Below, piece after piece: positions 45,342 through 54,263 of a stretch of 64,000 nucleotides of DNA. A program made the translations under genes and the position numbers. The first letter of the stretch is position 1. The number at the start of each line of letters is the position of its first letter. The stretch is from assembly GCF_020889705.1 (NCBI RefSeq), contig NZ_JACMYP010000006.1:1-64000 (forward strand), in the 5' to 3' direction. The stretch comes from Bradyrhizobium altum (lineage in GTDB: Bacteria; Pseudomonadota; Alphaproteobacteria; Rhizobiales; Xanthobacteraceae). The notes beneath the pieces were generated by a model. It saw only the letters and a program-made list of their open reading frames with translations, had not been told where the DNA came from and searched no databases.

Positions 45342-46586
45342 ATGGATGCAGGCAATCCGGCAGCGCCGAAGACGCGTCAGATGAAGGTGCGCTGCTGCGT
45401 CGTCGGCGGCGGGCCGGCCGGCATGATGCTCGGCTATCTGCTCGGACGCGCCGGGATCGACGTCGTGGTGCTGGAGAAGCACGCCGACTTCTTCCGCGAC
45501 TTTCGCGGCGACACCGTGCACCCGTCGACCCTGCAGGTGATGGATGAACTCGGTCTGATCGACGGCTTTCTGAAGCTGCCGCATCAGGACATTCAGAAGC
45601 TCGACGGCATGTTCGGCGGCACCTCGGTGCGGATCGCCGACCTCAGCCGCCTCAGCGTCAAATATCCTTTCATCGCGATGATGCCGCAGTGGGACTTCCT
45701 CAGTTTCCTGCGCGAGAGCGGCAAGCGTTTCCCCTCGCTGCAGGTTTTGATGAGCGCGGAGGCGACCGACCTGATCCGGCGCGGCGACGCTGTTGCAGGC
45801 GTCCATGTGAAAACGCCTGATGGCCCCATCGAGATCGAGGCGGATCTCACGATCGGCTGCGACGGCCGCCATTCGATCGTGCGCGAGCGCGCCGGTCTCG
45901 ACCTCGAGGAGATCGGCGCGCCGATGGACGTGCTGTGGTTTCGCGTCGGGCGGCGTCGGGACGAGACCGAGAATTTGTTCGCCCGCATCGACCACTGCAA
46001 GATGATGGTGACGTTCGACCGCGGCGACTATTGGCAATGCGCCTATGTGATCGCCAAGGGACAATATGAGGCCGTTAAGGCGAGGGGATTGCCGGCGCTG
46101 CTCGACGACGTGCTGCGGCTCGCGCCGATCCTGAAGCCCGGCATCGGCGACGTGAAGAGCTTCGACGACGTCAAGCTGCTCACGGTCGCGATCAATCGCC
46201 TGACGCGCTGGACCCGTCCCGGCCTGCTCTGCATCGGCGATGCCGCGCATGCGATGTCGCCGATCGGCGGCGTCGGCGTCAACCTCGCGGTGCAGGACGC
46301 GGTCGCGACCGCAAACATTCTGGCGGCGAAGCTCGCACAAGGCTGCCCGCCGGAGGACGAACTCGATGCCGTGCGGCGGCGCCGCGAATTCCCGGTCCGG
46401 GTGACCCAACGCATGCAGGTGATTGCGCAGAACAACATCATCAGCGCTGCGCTGAAGGGTGGCGATCAACCGGTGCCGTTCGCGTTGCGGTTGATCACCG
46501 CGATGCCCTGGCTGCAAGGGCTGACGGCGCGCCTTGTCGCGATCGGGGTGCGGCCGGAGCACGTCCATTCGGCGGCGGCGCACTGA
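45342..46586 (+). CDS. FAD-dependent monooxygenase (aromatic hydroxylase family)
   Basis: Flavoprotein of 414 residues of the PHBH / PheA / UbiH group. The FAD-binding GxGxxG is in CCVVGGGPAGMMLGYLLGRAG, and the DG motif is in TIGCDGRHSIVRERAG. The second FAD motif is LLCIGDAAHAMSPIGGVGVNLAVQDA. The substrate region has PFIAMMPQWDFL. It is cytosolic. Family members hydroxylate phenols, ubiquinone precursors or tetracyclines; the substrate here is unknown. It begins 72 bp after the caspase-like gene, possibly on the same transcript. Confidence 0.9.
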   Translation: MDAGNPAAPKTRQMKVRCCVVGGGPAGMMLGYLLGRAGIDVVVLEKHADFFRDFRGDTVHPSTLQVMDELGLIDGFLKLPHQDIQKLDGMFGGTSVRIADLSRLSVKYPFIAMMPQWDFLSFLRESGKRFPSLQVLMSAEATDLIRRGDAVAGVHVKTPDGPIEIEADLTIGCDGRHSIVRERAGLDLEEIGAPMDVLWFRVGRRRDETENLFARIDHCKMMVTFDRGDYWQCAYVIAKGQYEAVKARGLPALLDDVLRLAPILKPGIGDVKSFDDVKLLTVAINRLTRWTRPGLLCIGDAAHAMSPIGGVGVNLAVQDAVATANILAAKLAQGCPPEDELDAVRRRREFPVRVTQRMQVIAQNNIISAALKGGDQPVPFALRLITAMPWLQGLTARLVAIGVRPEHVHSAAAH

Positions 46587-46785
46587 CAGGCGTCGCGCGC
46601 AGGGAAGGAATTTGTCAAGGATAACAGCTCCTTAAAGGAGCCGTTAGAAGTTGCGTGATTGCAACGGACAGACATGATTCGAAACCGGCGCACGTGGATT
46701 CTGCAGGGCCAGTTCCCGCGGTTTGCTTTTGGTAAGGGTCTCTCTGGGAAAGCTCGTCTCCATCAGACAATCTGGGGATGCCACC

Positions 46786-47562
46786 ATGTCTCATGCCAAA
46801 TTCATTGCCGCGCTGACCGTGACCACGGCGCTCGGCGTCGGCGCTGCATCGGCCGCCGACCTTGCCGCCCGTCCGTACACCAAGGCGCCGGCCTATGTGG
46901 AAACGCTCTACAACTGGTCCGGCTTCTACATTGGCGGCCATCTCGGCGGCGCCTGGACCAACGAGCAGTGGGTCAACAGCGCGAACACGACCGCGTTCGG
47001 CGATCTCGCGCCCGACCAGGGCTTTCGGCAGCGCGGCTCGGGCTTCATGGGTGGCGGTCAGATCGGCTACAACTGGCAGGCCAACAACTTCGTGTTCGGC
47101 GTCGAGGGCACGATCTCCGGGCTCGACAATTCCGGCCGCGTCACCAACACGGTGTTCGGCGTCGGCCGCGACGATCAATTCAGCTGGCGCTCGAACGTCA
47201 TGGCGACGATCGTCGGCCGTGCCGGCTACGCGATCCAGAACAACCTGCTCTATTTCAAGGGCGGCTATGCCGGCGTGAACAACCGCCTGTCCGTCGTCGA
47301 CAACCTTCCGCCGGCAACGGGCTCCGGCAGCCAGACCCATTGGGCGAGCGGCTGGACCGTCGGCGCCGGCTGGGAATACGGCATCACCCGCAACTGGACC
47401 ATCGGCGTCGAATACAATTACGCGGCCTTCGAGCGCCAGACCTATCAGCTCGCCGGCACCGCGGCGGGCACCTACACGTTCGACGCCAAGCCGCGCGACA
47501 TCCAGTGGGCGGTGGTGCGCATGAACTACAAGTTCGACGCGCCGGTCATCGCGCGCTACTGA
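46786..47562 (+). CDS. Outer-membrane beta-barrel protein, Omp25/31-like (first copy)
   Basis: Small porin-like barrel of 258 residues. The signal peptide ends at AASA, and the mature start is ADLAARPYTKAP, typical of rhizobial Omp25/31/RopB-like proteins. Alternating strands follow (WSGFYIGGHLGGAW, FVFGVEGTISGLD, NWTIGVEYNYAAF), and the protein ends in an aromatic residue (IARY) as required for BAM recognition. The start at 46786 gives the signal directly. A strong terminator follows the stop. A near relative is encoded at 48606-49397 on the other strand. Confidence 0.92.
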   Translation: MSHAKFIAALTVTTALGVGAASAADLAARPYTKAPAYVETLYNWSGFYIGGHLGGAWTNEQWVNSANTTAFGDLAPDQGFRQRGSGFMGGGQIGYNWQANNFVFGVEGTISGLDNSGRVTNTVFGVGRDDQFSWRSNVMATIVGRAGYAIQNNLLYFKGGYAGVNNRLSVVDNLPPATGSGSQTHWASGWTVGAGWEYGITRNWTIGVEYNYAAFERQTYQLAGTAAGTYTFDAKPRDIQWAVVRMNYKFDAPVIARY

Positions 47563-47588
47563 ACGACACTGAGGCGAACAGGATGCAG

Positions 47589-47620
47589 GAGCCCCGGCGA
47601 ATGCCGGGGCTCTTGTATTT
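47589..47620 (+). terminator. Rho-independent terminator of the first omp gene
   Basis: GAGCCCCGGC (47589-47598), loop GAAT, GCCGGGGCTC (47603-47612), then TTGTATTT. A 10-bp perfect stem and T-rich tail 26 bp after the stop codon. Confidence 0.9.
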
Positions 47621-47635
47621 CATGGATCCTGTGGT

Positions 47636-48406
47636 TCAGGCCATCACCGAATAGCCGCCGTCGACGGGGATCGCGGTGCCTGTGACGAAGTCCGACGCCG
47701 GCGAGGCCAGGAACACGGCGATGCCCGCGAAGTCGTCGATGGCTCCCCAGCGGGCCGCCGGCGTGCGTGCGAGCACGCGCTCGTGCAGCCCGGCGACCTG
47801 CTGGCGCGCGCCCTTCGTCAGATCGGTGTCGATCCAGCCTGGAAGGATGGCGTTGACCTGGATGTTGTCGGGGGCCCAGGCGTTGGCGCAGGCGCGGGTG
47901 TACTGCACGATGCCGCCCTTGCTCGCGGCATAGGCCGCAGCAAAGCTTGCGCCGAAGATCGACATCATCGAGCCGATGTTGATGATCTTGCCGTGGCCCG
48001 AGGCCTTGAGCGCCGGATAGGCCGCCTTCGAGCACAGGAAGGCGCTGGTGAGGTTGGTGTCGATCACCTTGCTCCACTCGTCGAGCTCGAGCTCGTGCGG
48101 CGGCTTGCGGATGCTCATGCCGGCGTTGTTGACGAGGATGTCGATCCGGCCGAGCTCGCCCGTGACCCGATCGACCATGGCCGCGACGGCAGCCTTGTCG
48201 GTCACGTCGGTTGCCACCGCGATCGCCTTGACGCCGCGCTTGCCCAGATCCTCGACGGCAGCCTTCGATTTCGCCTCGTTGCGGCCGACCACGGCAACCG
48301 CCGCGCCGGCATCCGCCAGGCCGCGCGCCATGCCAAGCCCGATGCCGCCATTGCCGCCGGTGACGATCGCGACCCGGCCGGAGAGATCAAACTGTCCGTT
48401 TCTCAT
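47636..48406 (-). CDS. SDR family oxidoreductase
   Basis: Short-chain dehydrogenase of 256 residues. The NAD(P) site is VTGGNGGIGLGMARGLADAG, then NNAG in LVNNAGMSIRK, and the catalytic Ser-Tyr-Lys in IGSMMSIFGASFAAAYAASKGG. The end VDGGYSVMA is typical of the family. The Asp/Arg pattern after the second strand (VVGRNEAKS) favours NADP. Related enzymes act on gluconate, 3-oxoacyl groups or glucose; the substrate is unknown. The ATG at 48406 is used; upstream in-frame codons to 48559 run into the neighbouring terminator region. Confidence 0.93.
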   Translation of the reverse strand: MRNGQFDLSGRVAIVTGGNGGIGLGMARGLADAGAAVAVVGRNEAKSKAAVEDLGKRGVKAIAVATDVTDKAAVAAMVDRVTGELGRIDILVNNAGMSIRKPPHELELDEWSKVIDTNLTSAFLCSKAAYPALKASGHGKIINIGSMMSIFGASFAAAYAASKGGIVQYTRACANAWAPDNIQVNAILPGWIDTDLTKGARQQVAGLHERVLARTPAARWGAIDDFAGIAVFLASPASDFVTGTAIPVDGGYSVMA

Positions 48407-48544
48407 TGTTGTTGTCCGCTGTGGTTTGAATCCGGTCGCGACAGTGCCCGATCGCCACAGCGCTGACCAGATCGGGCGCGGCCGGTCGGCCCTGCGCCAG
48501 GAGGCGTGCGCGCGAGATCGTTCTCGACAGCGCTCAGGCAACAA

Positions 48545-48572
48545 AAAAGCCCCGGACAATGCCGGGGCTTTT
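48545..48572 (-). terminator. Rho-independent terminator of the second omp gene
   Basis: AAAAGCCCCGG (48545-48555), loop of six, CCGGGGCTTTT (48562-48572). On the minus strand this is a GC stem followed by TTTTTT, 34 bp after the omp stop codon at 48606. It could also work on the plus strand. Confidence 0.9.
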
Positions 48573-48605
48573 CGTCTGCTATGTCAGCAGGGATCAGTAC
48601 TCAGC

Positions 48606-49397
48606 TCAGTACTTGGCAACAACCGGACCGGTCCAGTTGAAGCGATAGACCAGCGAGGTGCTGATGGTCTGGACGAACGGCTTGAAGGTGATGTCGCGGC
48701 CGTTCGAGATATTGGTGACGTCGGCGAGTTCCGAGATGTTCCTTTTGTCGTAGTAGGCAGCGCGGTACTCGGTCTTCATGAACCAGCCCGGCGCGGTGAT
48801 GCCGAAGATGTTCAGGTTGTTCTCGACGCCGCCGCCGACGAACCAGCCGCTGCGATCGAAGCCGTTGGTGTGCAGGCCGGACGGGAGAGCGGTCGCGGTG
48901 TTGAACAGCGTGGTGCCCTTCCAGTGCGAGCTGGAGTAACCGGCGTTGACGTAGGACAGAACGTTCGGAGCGACCAGATAACCGAGGCGCGCACCGGCAG
49001 CCCAGCTGTAGTCGTTCTTGATGTTGCCGGCGATGAACGGACCCTGATCCTGGATCGTGCCCTTCAGGCTGCCGAACTGACCGTCGGCGAACACGCCGAG
49101 GACCCAGCTGTTGGCGGTCTGCCAGTCGTAACCGGCACCGACGGTGCCGAACCAGCCATCGCCGCCCTGGCGCTGGTTGAAGCCGAGGATCGGAGCGCCC
49201 GTGGTGGTCGACTGAACGCCAGTGTCAGCATCCCAGATGCCGCCGCCGCCACCGCCGAAGATGTAGAAGCCGGTCCAGCTCGGCGCCACCGCGATCGGAG
49301 CAGGTGCCTTGGTGTAGGGGCGGGCGGCCAGATCGGCAGCCGACGCGGAACCCGTCATCGCAGCAACCGCGGTCAGAGCGAGCAAAATCTTCTTCAT
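48606..49397 (-). CDS. Outer-membrane beta-barrel protein, Omp25/31-like (second copy)
   Basis: Barrel protein of 263 residues with signal MKKILLALTAVAAMTGSASA and mature start ADLAARPYTKAP, identical to the neighbour at 46786. The strands include WTGFYIFGGGGGGIW, WVLGVFADGQFG and TISTSLVYRFNW, ending AKY. Apart from the start and the strand pattern the two proteins differ, so this is an old family pair rather than a recent duplication. The ATG at 49397 follows GAGG at a good distance; a TTG six bases earlier is unlikely. Its own terminator follows. Confidence 0.92.
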   Translation of the reverse strand: MKKILLALTAVAAMTGSASAADLAARPYTKAPAPIAVAPSWTGFYIFGGGGGGIWDADTGVQSTTTGAPILGFNQRQGGDGWFGTVGAGYDWQTANSWVLGVFADGQFGSLKGTIQDQGPFIAGNIKNDYSWAAGARLGYLVAPNVLSYVNAGYSSSHWKGTTLFNTATALPSGLHTNGFDRSGWFVGGGVENNLNIFGITAPGWFMKTEYRAAYYDKRNISELADVTNISNGRDITFKPFVQTISTSLVYRFNWTGPVVAKY

Positions 49398-49569
49398 ATT
49401 CAAATCCTCGACTTTAGCGTTCGATCGGGTCGCTGACGGGGGCGCGATGGCACCGATTCCCGAAACTCATGTCAGGACTATACGTGGTTCCGCCGGAAAT
49501 GCTGTTGCGGGTGAGACACAACCGCCTGAAAAGGAAACCGCAGGCATTCTCCGAAAGGGCGAATGAAAA

Positions 49570-49599
49570 CGGCCGCCCCGATCTGGAGGCGGCCGGAAA
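49570..49599 (-). terminator. Rho-independent terminator of parE
   Basis: CGGCCGCC (49570-49577) pairs with GGCGGCCG (49588-49595) around a 10-base loop. On the minus strand the stem is followed by TTTTCATT. It is about 30 bp after the parE stop codon. Confidence 0.85.
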
Positions 49600-49625
49600 A
49601 TCATTTCAAATCAGTTGGTTGGACC

Positions 49626-51686
49626 CTAAACGTCGAGCAAATCGTCGCTTGCGAATTCGGCCTTGTCGGAGATGAAGGCAAAGCGGGCTTCCGCCTTGGT
49701 GCCCATCAGCCGCTCGACCGAGTCGGCGGTGCCCTCGCGATCGTCGGCGAGCAGCACCACGCGCAGCAGCGTGCGCTTGGCCGGATCCATCGTGGTCTCC
49801 TTCAGCTGCGCCGGCATCATCTCGCCGAGGCCTTTGAAGCGATTCACCTCGACCTTGGCGTTTGCGTTGAATTCGCTCTTGAGCAACTCTTCCTTGTGGG
49901 CGTCGTCACGGGCGTAAACCGACTTGGTGCCGTGCTTCAATTTGTAGAGCGGCGGCACCGCCAGATAGAGATGTCCCTCGTCGATCAGCCGCGGCATCTG
50001 CCGGTAGAAGAAGGTGATCAGGAGCGATGCGATGTGCGCGCCGTCGACGTCGGCGTCGGTCATGATGATGATGCGCTGATAGCGCAAATCTTCTTCGCGG
50101 TAGTGCGCGAGCGTGCCGCTGCCGATCGCCTGCACGAGATCGGAGAGCTGCGCGTTGGCGGTCAGCTTGTCCTTGCCGGCGGAGGCGACGTTGAGGATCT
50201 TGCCGCGCAGCGGCAGCACGGCCTGCGTCTTGCGATCGCGTGCCTGCTTGGCGCTGCCGCCGGCCGAGTCGCCTTCGACGATGAAGAGTTCAGAGCCTTC
50301 GGTGCCGGCATCGGAGCAATCCGCAAGCTTGCCGGGAAGACGCAGCTTCTTGCCGGCGGTCTTGCGCGCGGTTTCCTTTTCCTGGCGGCGGCGCAGCCGT
50401 TCCTCGGCGCGATCGATCACGAAGTCGAGCAGCCGGTTGGCCTGGTTCGGATTGCCTGACAGCCAGTGGTCGAACGGATCCTTCATCGCCTGTTCGACGA
50501 TGCGCTGCGCTTCGGCGGTGGCGAGGCGGTCTTTGGTTTGACCCTGGAATTCAGGCTCGCGCACGAACACCGAGAGCATCACGGCCGCGCCCACCATCAC
50601 GTCTTCGGAGGTGATGGAGGCCGCGCGCTTGCCCTGACCGGCGCGCTCGGCGTGGTCCTTCAAGCCGCGCAGCAATGCGCTGCGCAGACCCGATTCATGC
50701 GTGCCGCCATCGGGCGTCGGCACCGTGTTGGTGTAGGACGACAGGAAGCCGTCGGCATCCGCAGTCCAGGCCACCGCCCATTCGCAGGCGCCATGCGCGC
50801 CGCTGCGGCCGGATTTGCCGGAGAAGATATCCTGATGCACCAGCGCGTCGGCATGGATCGCCGCGGCAAGATAGTCCTTCAGGCCGCCAGGGAAGTGAAA
50901 CTTGGCTTCCGCCGGGACGTCTTCGACGCCCTTCAACAGCTCCTGGTCGCAGCGCCAGCGGATTTCGACGCCGCCGAACAGGTACGCCTTCGAGCGCGTC
51001 ATCTTGAACAGGCGCTGCGGCTTGAAGGCCGCCTTGGCGCCGAAAATGTCGGTGTCCGGCTTGAAGCGGATTCGCGTGCCGCGGCGGTTGTTGATCTTGC
51101 CGAGGTCTTCGAGCTTACCCTTGGGATGGCCGCGCTCGAAGGTCATGCGGTGCAACTGCCCGCTGCGCGCAACCTCGACCTCGAGCCGCGAGGAGAGGGC
51201 GTTGACCACGGACACGCCGACGCCGTGCAGGCCGCCCGAGGTTTCGTAGACCTTGGAGTCGAACTTGCCGCCCGAATGCAGCGTGCACATGATGACTTCG
51301 AGCGCCGACTTCTTCGGGAATTTCGGATGCGGATCGACCGGGATGCCGCGGCCATTGTCGGTCACGGTCAGGAAGCCGTCGGTCGTCAACTCCACGTCGA
51401 TGAAGGTGGCGTGGCCGGCGAGGGCCTCGTCCATGCAGTTGTCGATCACCTCGGCGAACAGATGGTGCAGCGCCTTCTCGTCGGTGCCGCCGATATACAT
51501 GCCGGGCCGCCGGCGGACCGGTTCCAGCCCTTCCAGCACCTCGATATCGGCCGCCGTATAGCCGGCTTCGGCGCTTCCTGTGGAGCGGGAAGCAGCCTTC
51601 GCCGGGGCGCGTCCCTTCGGCTCCGGGGCTCCGAACAGATCGTCGGCGGATTTACTTTTGGCGTTTGACTTCAGCGGTTTGGACAT
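49626..51686 (-). CDS. parE: DNA topoisomerase IV subunit B
   Basis: ATPase subunit of topoisomerase IV, which unlinks daughter chromosomes; 686 residues. The N-terminal tail is basic and Ala-rich. The GHKL ATPase domain has LEGLEPVRRRPGMYIGG, EVIDNCMDEALAG, DNGRGIPVDPHPK and the GGLHGVG lid. The TOPRIM domain has IVEGDSAGGSAKQARDR and MTDADVDGAHI; the C-terminus has RFKGLGEMMPAQLKET. GyrB would be about 800 residues with the insert LPGKLADCQ; the length and the TKAEAR end fit ParE. An efficient terminator follows. Confidence 0.95.
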   Translation of the reverse strand: MSKPLKSNAKSKSADDLFGAPEPKGRAPAKAASRSTGSAEAGYTAADIEVLEGLEPVRRRPGMYIGGTDEKALHHLFAEVIDNCMDEALAGHATFIDVELTTDGFLTVTDNGRGIPVDPHPKFPKKSALEVIMCTLHSGGKFDSKVYETSGGLHGVGVSVVNALSSRLEVEVARSGQLHRMTFERGHPKGKLEDLGKINNRRGTRIRFKPDTDIFGAKAAFKPQRLFKMTRSKAYLFGGVEIRWRCDQELLKGVEDVPAEAKFHFPGGLKDYLAAAIHADALVHQDIFSGKSGRSGAHGACEWAVAWTADADGFLSSYTNTVPTPDGGTHESGLRSALLRGLKDHAERAGQGKRAASITSEDVMVGAAVMLSVFVREPEFQGQTKDRLATAEAQRIVEQAMKDPFDHWLSGNPNQANRLLDFVIDRAEERLRRRQEKETARKTAGKKLRLPGKLADCSDAGTEGSELFIVEGDSAGGSAKQARDRKTQAVLPLRGKILNVASAGKDKLTANAQLSDLVQAIGSGTLAHYREEDLRYQRIIIMTDADVDGAHIASLLITFFYRQMPRLIDEGHLYLAVPPLYKLKHGTKSVYARDDAHKEELLKSEFNANAKVEVNRFKGLGEMMPAQLKETTMDPAKRTLLRVVLLADDREGTADSVERLMGTKAEARFAFISDKAEFASDDLLDV

Positions 51687-51814
51687 GGTTCTTCAAGTGG
51701 TGCGCCGGTCATGGCGCAGCGAATCGGTTGCTCTGACTATGCCACGGATGGGCTGCCAAATGGGGGCGGCCGCGCCTTCAGGGCCCAGCCGCCTGTGTAG
51801 ATAGGAGCCCGCGA

Positions 51815-52182
51815 TTACGCCTGCGAGGTGCGAAATACAACGACCGTGAACAGGGCCATGGCGGCCACGACGATCAGCGATCCAACGATCGGGGCGGCTA
51901 TGAATGAGTCCCCTTTCAGCAGCACCAGGGCTACACCGGCCGGGAATAGGATGCCGCCTGCAATGTGCAGCCAGGCTTGCAGCTTCGCCAACGGCGTGGC
52001 CCGGCAGCCGGGAAAACCCGGTAGTACAGGCCGAACAGGAACAGCAGCACGCCGCCGACGAGATTGAGATGGGCATGCGCCGGCCCCAACGTGAAGTCGT
52101 GCTGGATACCCATAACGATGCCCGCGAGCATTCCGAACAACAAGACGAGAACGCCGACGCACATCATCAGTGACCCGATCAT
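51815..52182 (-). pseudogene. Small membrane protein with a HAHLN motif, broken by a frameshift
   Basis: The first frame, from ATG 52182, reads MIGSLMMCVGVLVLLFGMLA, then HDFTLGPAHAHLNLVGGVLLFLFGLYYRVFPA. Homology then continues in another frame (TPLAKLQAWLHIAGGILFPAGVAL through VVVFRTSQA) to the stop at 51815. The switch lies near 51998-52006 and fits loss of one base. The repaired protein would have about 120 residues and four helices. The GxxHxHLNLVG motif resembles short proteins annotated as cytochrome-c-oxidase subunit I-like, where His residues bind haem. The ATG is preceded by AAAGGAA. Sequencing error cannot be excluded. Confidence 0.7.
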
Positions 52183-52370
52183 CCAGTGATTCCTTTTTCT
52201 TATAAGGGAGGTGCCAGCCAGCCCGGACCGCAGGGGCCTTGCCGGAAATCACGTTTGATCCCCGCCTTTGTGACTTGATGTCACGCAATGGGCTGGCTTA
52301 CCTGTTCTTAGGCTGTGTGCCGCTACAAAGGTTCATTCAGTTTTCAACGCAGCGGAGGGCACTCGACGAG

Positions 52371-52901
52371 ATGGAAGACTTTGCGCGGGCCCTCGCCGAA
52401 TTCGTCCGCCATCACCAGGCTTGGGCCGCTCCGATCGTCATGCTGCTGGCGTTCGCTGAATCGCTCGCCTTCATCTCGTTGCTGGTGCCCGCCTGGGGTG
52501 CGCTGGTTGCGATCGGCGCCCTGATCGGCGTCAGCGGGATCAGTTTCTGGCCGATCTGGATCGCGGGCGGCATCGGGGCCGCGCTCGGCGACTGGGTCTC
52601 CTACTGGTTCGGCTATCGCTACAAGGAGCAGGTCGCGCAGATGTGGCCGCTGTCGCGTTACCCCGAGATTCTGCCGCGCGGCGAGGCCTTCGTGAAGACC
52701 TGGGGCGTGCCCAGTATCTTCATCGGCCGCTTCTTCGGCCCGCTGCGTGCCTCGGTGCCGCTTGCCGCCGGCATTTTCGAGATGTCGTACTGGCAGTTCC
52801 AGATCGCCAATTTCGTCTCCGCGCTGGTCTGGTCGGCCGCGCTACTGCTGTTCGGCGACGTCATCGGCCAGGTCGTCGAGTGGATGTGGCGGGTGGTGTA
52901 G
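52371..52901 (+). CDS. DedA family membrane protein
   Basis: Inner-membrane protein of 176 residues in the DedA/SNARE-associated (VTT) family, whose members flip lipid carriers or phospholipids. It has an N-terminal re-entrant segment with LLAFAESLAFISLLVPAWGALV. The conserved acidic and basic sites are GDWVSYWFGYRYKEQ and FIGRFFGPLRASVPLAAGIFEM. The length is a little short for the family (about 200). The start at 52371 follows GGAGGG; an upstream in-frame start at 52239 is possible but adds a non-conserved stretch. Confidence 0.9.
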   Translation: MEDFARALAEFVRHHQAWAAPIVMLLAFAESLAFISLLVPAWGALVAIGALIGVSGISFWPIWIAGGIGAALGDWVSYWFGYRYKEQVAQMWPLSRYPEILPRGEAFVKTWGVPSIFIGRFFGPLRASVPLAAGIFEMSYWQFQIANFVSALVWSAALLLFGDVIGQVVEWMWRVV

Positions 52902-53052
52902 TGAGTTTCGGAATAAGGCCATGGTGCAGGGGTTAGCCGGGAGAACAATAGCGCGCGCTGTCGTCATCGCGCGAGCATCGAAACGCTGATACAACCTCGC
53001 CCCACAAGGCGAATTCACCGGGCGCATCACTATCTCGTTGGAAGGACAATAC

Positions 53053-54042
53053 ATGGAATTGACACGACGTCGCGCTCTCACCGGCGCTGCCGGTATCGCC
53101 GCCACACCGTTGCTGCCCGCCGTTCCCGCGGCCGCCGCAGCGTCCGCCGCCGACAAGCAGGCGCCGAGCTTCTATCGCTACAAGGTCGGCGACATCCTGG
53201 TCACCGCGGTGTCCGACGGCAAGAATGTCTTCAAGCTGGAAGACTCCTTCATTCCGAATGCGAAGCGGGACGACGTCAATGCTGCGCTGGAGAAGGCATT
53301 CATGCCGCGCGACATGATGACGATCTGGTTTGCGCCGCTGGTGCTCAACACCGGCGGCAAGCTCGTGGTGATCGACACCGGCAATGGCGCACTGGCAAAG
53401 GCCGGCACGAAGGGGGCCAATGGCTTGTTCGCCGACAATTTCGTCGCGGCCGGTTTCGATCCCAAGAATGTCGATATGGTCGTGATCTCGCACTTCCACG
53501 GCGACCACGTGAATGGCCTGCTGACCGCCGAAGGCACGCCGGCATTCCCGAACGCCGAAGTGCTGGTGCCGGCGACCGAATGGAAGTTCTGGATGGATGA
53601 CGGCGAGATGAGCCGGGCGCCGGCCGGGCGCATGGCGGGCCTGTTCAAGAACAACCGCAACATCTTCGAGGCCGGCCTGAAGAAGAAGGTCACGCCTTAC
53701 GAGTGGGGCAGGGAGATCGCGCCGGGCCTGACTTCGGTCGAGACCGTCGGGCATACGCCGGGCCACACCTCCTACGTGCTGGCCTCGGGCCCGGACAAGG
53801 TCTTCATCCAGTCCGACGTCACCAACAATCCGAACCTGTTCGCCACCAACCCCGGCTGGCATGCGTTCTTCGACCAGGACGGCGACGTGGCGGAGAAGAC
53901 CCGCCGCCGGATCTACGACATGGTGGTTGCGGAGCGGCTCCAGGTGCAGGGCTTCCATTATCCGTTCCCGGGCCTCGGCAACGTGGTCAAGGACGGCGTT
54001 GGTTACCGCGTCGTGCCGGCGCCGTGGAATCCGGCGATCTGA
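53053..54042 (+). CDS. Metallo-beta-lactamase-fold hydrolase with a Tat-type signal
   Basis: Exported MBL-fold hydrolase of 329 residues. The start TRRRALTGAAGIAATPLLP has the twin-arginine pattern followed by an Ala-rich stretch, so export by Tat in folded form is likely. The zinc motif is complete: His147, His149, Asp151 and His152 in VVISHFHGDHVNGL, then TVGHTPGHTSYVL, and Asp in FIQSDVT, with the last His in VQGFHYPFPG. Relatives include quorum-quenching lactonases and alkyl-type hydrolases; the substrate is open. The ATG at 53053 follows GGAAGGA. Confidence 0.93.
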   Translation: MELTRRRALTGAAGIAATPLLPAVPAAAAASAADKQAPSFYRYKVGDILVTAVSDGKNVFKLEDSFIPNAKRDDVNAALEKAFMPRDMMTIWFAPLVLNTGGKLVVIDTGNGALAKAGTKGANGLFADNFVAAGFDPKNVDMVVISHFHGDHVNGLLTAEGTPAFPNAEVLVPATEWKFWMDDGEMSRAPAGRMAGLFKNNRNIFEAGLKKKVTPYEWGREIAPGLTSVETVGHTPGHTSYVLASGPDKVFIQSDVTNNPNLFATNPGWHAFFDQDGDVAEKTRRRIYDMVVAERLQVQGFHYPFPGLGNVVKDGVGYRVVPAPWNPAI

Positions 54043-54064
54043 ACGGTTTTTCTTGACGTCAAGG

Positions 54065-54088
54065 GGGCGCGGCCTTATAGCCGCGCCC
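54065..54088 (+). promoter_or_regulatory. Strong hairpin just before the Arg-rich mini-ORF
   Basis: GGGCGCGGC (54065-54073), loop CTTATA, GCCGCGCCC (54080-54088): a perfect 9-bp GC stem. The base after it is the A of an ATG. There is no T-run, so it is a poor intrinsic terminator. It could end the MBL gene transcript or control entry to the mini-ORF. Confidence 0.55.
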
Positions 54089-54163
54089 ATGATCAACGCC
54101 GCGACCATCGTCATCGCCCGCCGCCGCCGCATTCTCGCGGTACGGGCGGTCGCTCGCGTTTAA
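54089..54163 (+). CDS. Candidate Arg-rich leader peptide upstream of the argC locus
   Basis: A 24-codon open frame from ATG 54089 to TAA 54161-54163. It starts MINAATIVIA, then has four consecutive CGC arginine codons (54119-54130), and two more Arg before the stop. It ends 100 bp before a gene that overlaps argC. Arginine-rich leaders are what attenuation of an arginine operon would use. Against this, there is no good ribosome site (the start abuts the hairpin), and I see no clear terminator/antiterminator pair downstream. Treat as a hypothesis. Confidence 0.35.
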   Translation: MINAATIVIARRRRILAVRAVARV

Positions 54164-54263
54164 GACCATCGCCTCTGCCGCCGGATCTCCTCCCGCGGCG
54201 CTCTCCTGAAAAAAGACACGCGGTTCGATCTGGCGGCTCCTTCGTCATGCAGGAGTTTCGACC

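Noticed and set aside
46627-46665. Two small inverted repeats (GCTCCTT, A, AAGGAGC and GTTGC, six bases, GCAAC) before the first omp gene
   Set aside because: They lie just after the FAD monooxygenase stop and lack a T-run; they may end that transcript, but I cannot assign a function.
49626-51686. GyrB instead of ParE
   Set aside because: The length (686 residues) and the sequence around the TOPRIM domain and C-terminus fit ParE better; a GyrB of this group is longer.
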